From a bacterium (GTDB lineage: Bacteria > Oederibacteriota > PGYV01 > DSBP01), in contig DSBP01000159.1 of assembly GCA_011049465.1 (NCBI GenBank), forward strand, positions 1 through 7,696: 7,696 bases of DNA. The letters run 5' to 3'. A model generated the notes under the pieces. That model did not search any database. It was not told the origin of the DNA and worked only from the letters and a program-made list of their open reading frames with translations. Positions 5,683 to 7,696 of the stretch are shown in pieces (within the stretch, counting starts at the first letter, position 1; every line of letters begins with the position of its first letter). The position numbers were made by a program, and so were the translations under genes.

Positions 5683-6861
5683 TCACCTCGCCTGATTATT
5701 CAGCCCGTTTTTTTTATCCAGCACCACAGCGCACTCTATGTGCCTTGTCTGCGGAAACATGTCAAACATTGCCATATCCGTCATATTGTATTTCGTCGAG
5801 AGAGCACGCATGTCTTCACCGAGCCTTACAGGGTTGCATGATATGTATATAATCCTTTCAGGCGCGGAGGTAAGTATGAACTTCATTGTTTTTTTGTGCA
5901 TTCCCGCCCTGGGCGGGTCAAGTATAAAGATTGTTTTTTTGCCCTCAAATTCAGCGTGAAGCTCCCCCGGCTTTACAGCCTCAAAATGGATGTATGAAAC
6001 GTTTCCCGCGTTGTTTTCCCTTATGTTCATCTCCGCGCAAACGCGCCCTGTTTGGCTATTGTCGGCTATTATTGCCTCTGCTGCCGCGTCTTTCAGGAAT
6101 ATACCGAACGTCCCCACGCCGCCGAACAGGTCAAGCAGGCAGTCATAACCGCTGCCCGCTTTTTCCCTCGCGTAAAAAAGCATGTCCATTGTTACGGCGG
6201 AATTATTCTGAAAAAACCCCTGCGTGTGATAAAAGAATTTGCAGGGACCAAGCCGCTCCTCAAGAAACTCCCTTCCTTTCACAACAACAGCGTCATCAAC
6301 CGCGCTTAAGTCCGAGTTGGATTTAACGAGCCCGATAAGTATGTTTTTGCATCCTGACAAGGCTCCAAATTCCGATATCAGTCCCCTGTGCGCCTCAAGC
6401 GCGTCATGCGGCGCGTCTTTGTTTAATATGAATGTGACGGAAGAATCCTCCGTAAAATAGGAGCTCCTTATGGTCGAGTACCTTAACACGCCCTGTTTTT
6501 TAACAACATCAAATACGGATATCTTTTCCCTGTTTTCATTGAACCAGGCCGTGACTTCCCCGAGCGCGGAATTAATCCCGTCATTTGATATGAAGCACTC
6601 TTCAAAATTTACAAACCTGTAAAACTTTCCGCTGCGCCTGAAACCCGGCCCCTTTTCGGAAAAGACAAAATCCATCCTGTTCCTGTAGCCGTATTCGCCC
6701 TTAAAATAAAACGGAGCGCCCGGCGGCATTGGTATTCCGGCGCGGAGCAGAGCTTCCGCGACCGCGTTTTTTTTCATCACGAGTTGCGCTGAATGCTCCC
6801 TGTCCTGGTATGAACAGCCGCCGCACTCGCCGAACACGGGACATTTCGGGGACGCGCTCAC
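5683..6861 (-). CDS. RNA m5U methyltransferase, TrmA/RlmD (RumA) family, with Fe-S cluster motif
   Basis: SAM-dependent enzyme that methylates C5 of a uracil in 23S rRNA or tRNA (family knowledge). 392 residues. The 4Fe-4S ligands are C7, C13 and C16 (CPVFGECGGC) plus C89 (EECF). FFQNN (216-220), the SAM-binding motif LLDLFGGVGTFG (242-253), DPPRAG (315-320), the catalytic nucleophile C342 in SCNP, and the general base E376 in the C-terminal FPQTRHIE (369-376) are all present, so it should be active. There is no N-terminal TRAM domain of the kind found in E. coli RlmD; the protein begins at the Fe-S cluster. The four Cys favour the RlmD/RlmC-like branch over classic TrmA, but the target base is not determined. 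GTG start at 6861 with GGAG 7 nt upstream; 22 nt after the HIT-family gene. Confidence 0.9.
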   Translation of the reverse strand: MSASPKCPVFGECGGCSYQDREHSAQLVMKKNAVAEALLRAGIPMPPGAPFYFKGEYGYRNRMDFVFSEKGPGFRRSGKFYRFVNFEECFISNDGINSALGEVTAWFNENREKISVFDVVKKQGVLRYSTIRSSYFTEDSSVTFILNKDAPHDALEAHRGLISEFGALSGCKNILIGLVKSNSDLSAVDDAVVVKGREFLEERLGPCKFFYHTQGFFQNNSAVTMDMLFYAREKAGSGYDCLLDLFGGVGTFGIFLKDAAAEAIIADNSQTGRVCAEMNIRENNAGNVSYIHFEAVKPGELHAEFEGKKTIFILDPPRAGMHKKTMKFILTSAPERIIYISCNPVRLGEDMRALSTKYNMTDMAMFDMFPQTRHIECAVVLDKKNGLNNQAR

Positions 6862-6883
6862 TTGTCTTCTCCCGTAAGGATTT

Positions 6884-7228
6884 TTATCCCGGGGGCCATG
6901 CCATTTTCCTTCCCGCGAGAAGATGCGCGTGTATGTGAAATACGGCCTGGCCGGCGTCCGCGCCCGTGTTAAAGACTACCCTGTACCCCGCTTTGTCCGC
7001 GGCCCTATCCGCCGCGATTTTTCCCGCGGCAATCAAAAGCCTGCCGGCGGCTGCCGCGTCCTCTTCCTTTATCCCGGAGACGGATTCTATATGTTTTTTC
7101 GGTATGATGAGAATGTGCACGGGCGCCTGAGGGTTGATATCTTCGAAAGCAAGCACATCCCCATCCTCGTAAACTTTTTTTGACGGAACCTCTCCTTTGA
7201 TAATCCTGCAAAAAAGACAGTTGTCCAT
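6884..7228 (-). CDS. HIT-family (HINT/PKCI-type) nucleotide hydrolase
   Basis: 114 residues, the usual length for bacterial HINT proteins, which hydrolyse adenosine phosphoramidates and related AMP adducts (family knowledge). Visible: CLFC (4-7) as a zinc pair, the nucleotide-pocket segments 'FEDINPQAPVHILIIPKKHI' (28-47) and 'VVFNTGADAGQAVFHIHAHLL' (84-104), and the histidine triad H98-x-H100-x-H102. The C-terminal MAWPPG is typical of HINT. ATG start with AGGAGG 7 nt upstream; the SD abuts the stop of the preceding methylthiotransferase gene (13-nt gap), implying co-transcription. Confidence 0.93.
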   Translation of the reverse strand: MDNCLFCRIIKGEVPSKKVYEDGDVLAFEDINPQAPVHILIIPKKHIESVSGIKEEDAAAAGRLLIAAGKIAADRAADKAGYRVVFNTGADAGQAVFHIHAHLLAGRKMAWPPG

Positions 7229-7241
7229 AGCGTTGCCTCCT

Positions 7242-7696
7242 CTACACGCGGCCTCTGCCGCTTTCTTTTATTATCTCTCCCCGGGCGACGGAGCTGTCTG
7301 TTCCGGTAATCACCACAGGAACGAGCCTGCCTTTAACGGAGCCGTCCCCGTCAAAGGTCACTTTTATGTAATTGTCCGTATATCCTTCATAAAGCCCGCT
7401 TTTTCCCCTGCCCTCAGCAAGCACTTTCCTTTCAATGCCATTATTGCGCGACGCGAACTCCGCCTCTTTTTTCTTTCCCTCCTCAATAAGCAGCCTGACC
7501 CTCTCCTTTTTAATCTCCTCAGCGGTCTTTCCCTTCATCAGAGAGGCTTTAACCGCCGGCCTGTCAGAATAGGGAAAAACATGTATCCTGGAAAAATTAT
7601 GGCGCCTGACAAACTCAAGCGTATTGTTGAATTCCTCCGCTGTCTCTCCCGGAAAACCGGCTATAATATCGGTTGTGATCCCTGCCAATGTTATGG
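7242..7696 (-). CDS. mtaB: tRNA methylthiotransferase MtaB, C-terminal part (5' end beyond window)
   Basis: The frame is open to the window edge; about 150 C-terminal residues are visible, and family members are usually about 430. MtaB is a radical-SAM enzyme that adds a methylthio group to t6A at tRNA position 37. The end of the radical-SAM barrel shows TTDIIAGFPGETAEEF, then HVFPYSDRPAVKASLM, the form characteristic of MtaB (MiaB and RimO differ here). A TRAM-like C-terminal domain follows with the GYTDNYIKV signature. The Fe-S binding Cys residues lie in the missing part. It leads the visible operon. Confidence 0.88.
   Translation of the reverse strand, partial: ITLAGITTDIIAGFPGETAEEFNNTLEFVRRHNFSRIHVFPYSDRPAVKASLMKGKTAEEIKKERVRLLIEEGKKKEAEFASRNNGIERKVLAEGRGKSGLYEGYTDNYIKVTFDGDGSVKGRLVPVVITGTDSSVARGEIIKESGRGRV

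Overview
The window carries eight protein-coding genes, all on the minus strand, two of them cut by the window edges. I see no rRNA, tRNA, CRISPR array, transposase or phage gene. Most genes whose starts can be judged have a GGAGG-type ribosome binding site 6-7 nt from the start. The Thr/Pro-rich surface protein with a 'choice-of-anchor L' head and a FlgD-like tail, next to a DUF4143-type ATPase, suggests an uncultivated environmental bacterium. Proteins with such long T-P stalks are common in candidate lineages such as Goldbacteria or Elusimicrobia relatives, but this placement is a guess from style, not a phylogenetic result.

Region 1 (4223-7696, read right to left) looks like one compact operon: the C-terminal part of an MtaB-type tRNA methylthiotransferase, a HIT-family nucleotide hydrolase, an RlmD/TrmA-family RNA uracil-C5 methyltransferase, a UbiA/MenA-type prenyltransferase and a small membrane protein of unknown function. 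Gaps are 13, 22, 4 and about 1 nt. Two of the genes are iron-sulfur RNA-modifying enzymes, so the leading theme is RNA modification. The prenyltransferase (quinone or lipid synthesis) appears to be co-transcribed but is not functionally related in any obvious way. The operon promoter lies outside the window.

Region 2 (2529-4222) is a 353-bp intergenic stretch with a diverged direct repeat and a -10 element, followed by a secreted, stalked surface protein.

Region 3 (918-2526) is the most interesting part. An AAA ATPase of the AAA_14/DUF4143 type is preceded by a near-consensus sigma70 promoter (TTGACA-17-TATTAT) placed so that transcription should begin at the A of the ATG, giving a leaderless mRNA. 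Two 14-bp palindromic sites sit directly upstream of the -35, centred near -42.5 and -61.5. Gene, promoter and palindromes together are bracketed by a 33-bp imperfect inverted repeat (28/33 identical), as if the whole 1.6 kb were a cassette.

Region 4 (1-917) is a small-conductance mechanosensitive channel gene (3' end missing) with a TTG start, a strong SD and its own good promoter, whose -10 lies in an 11-bp direct repeat.
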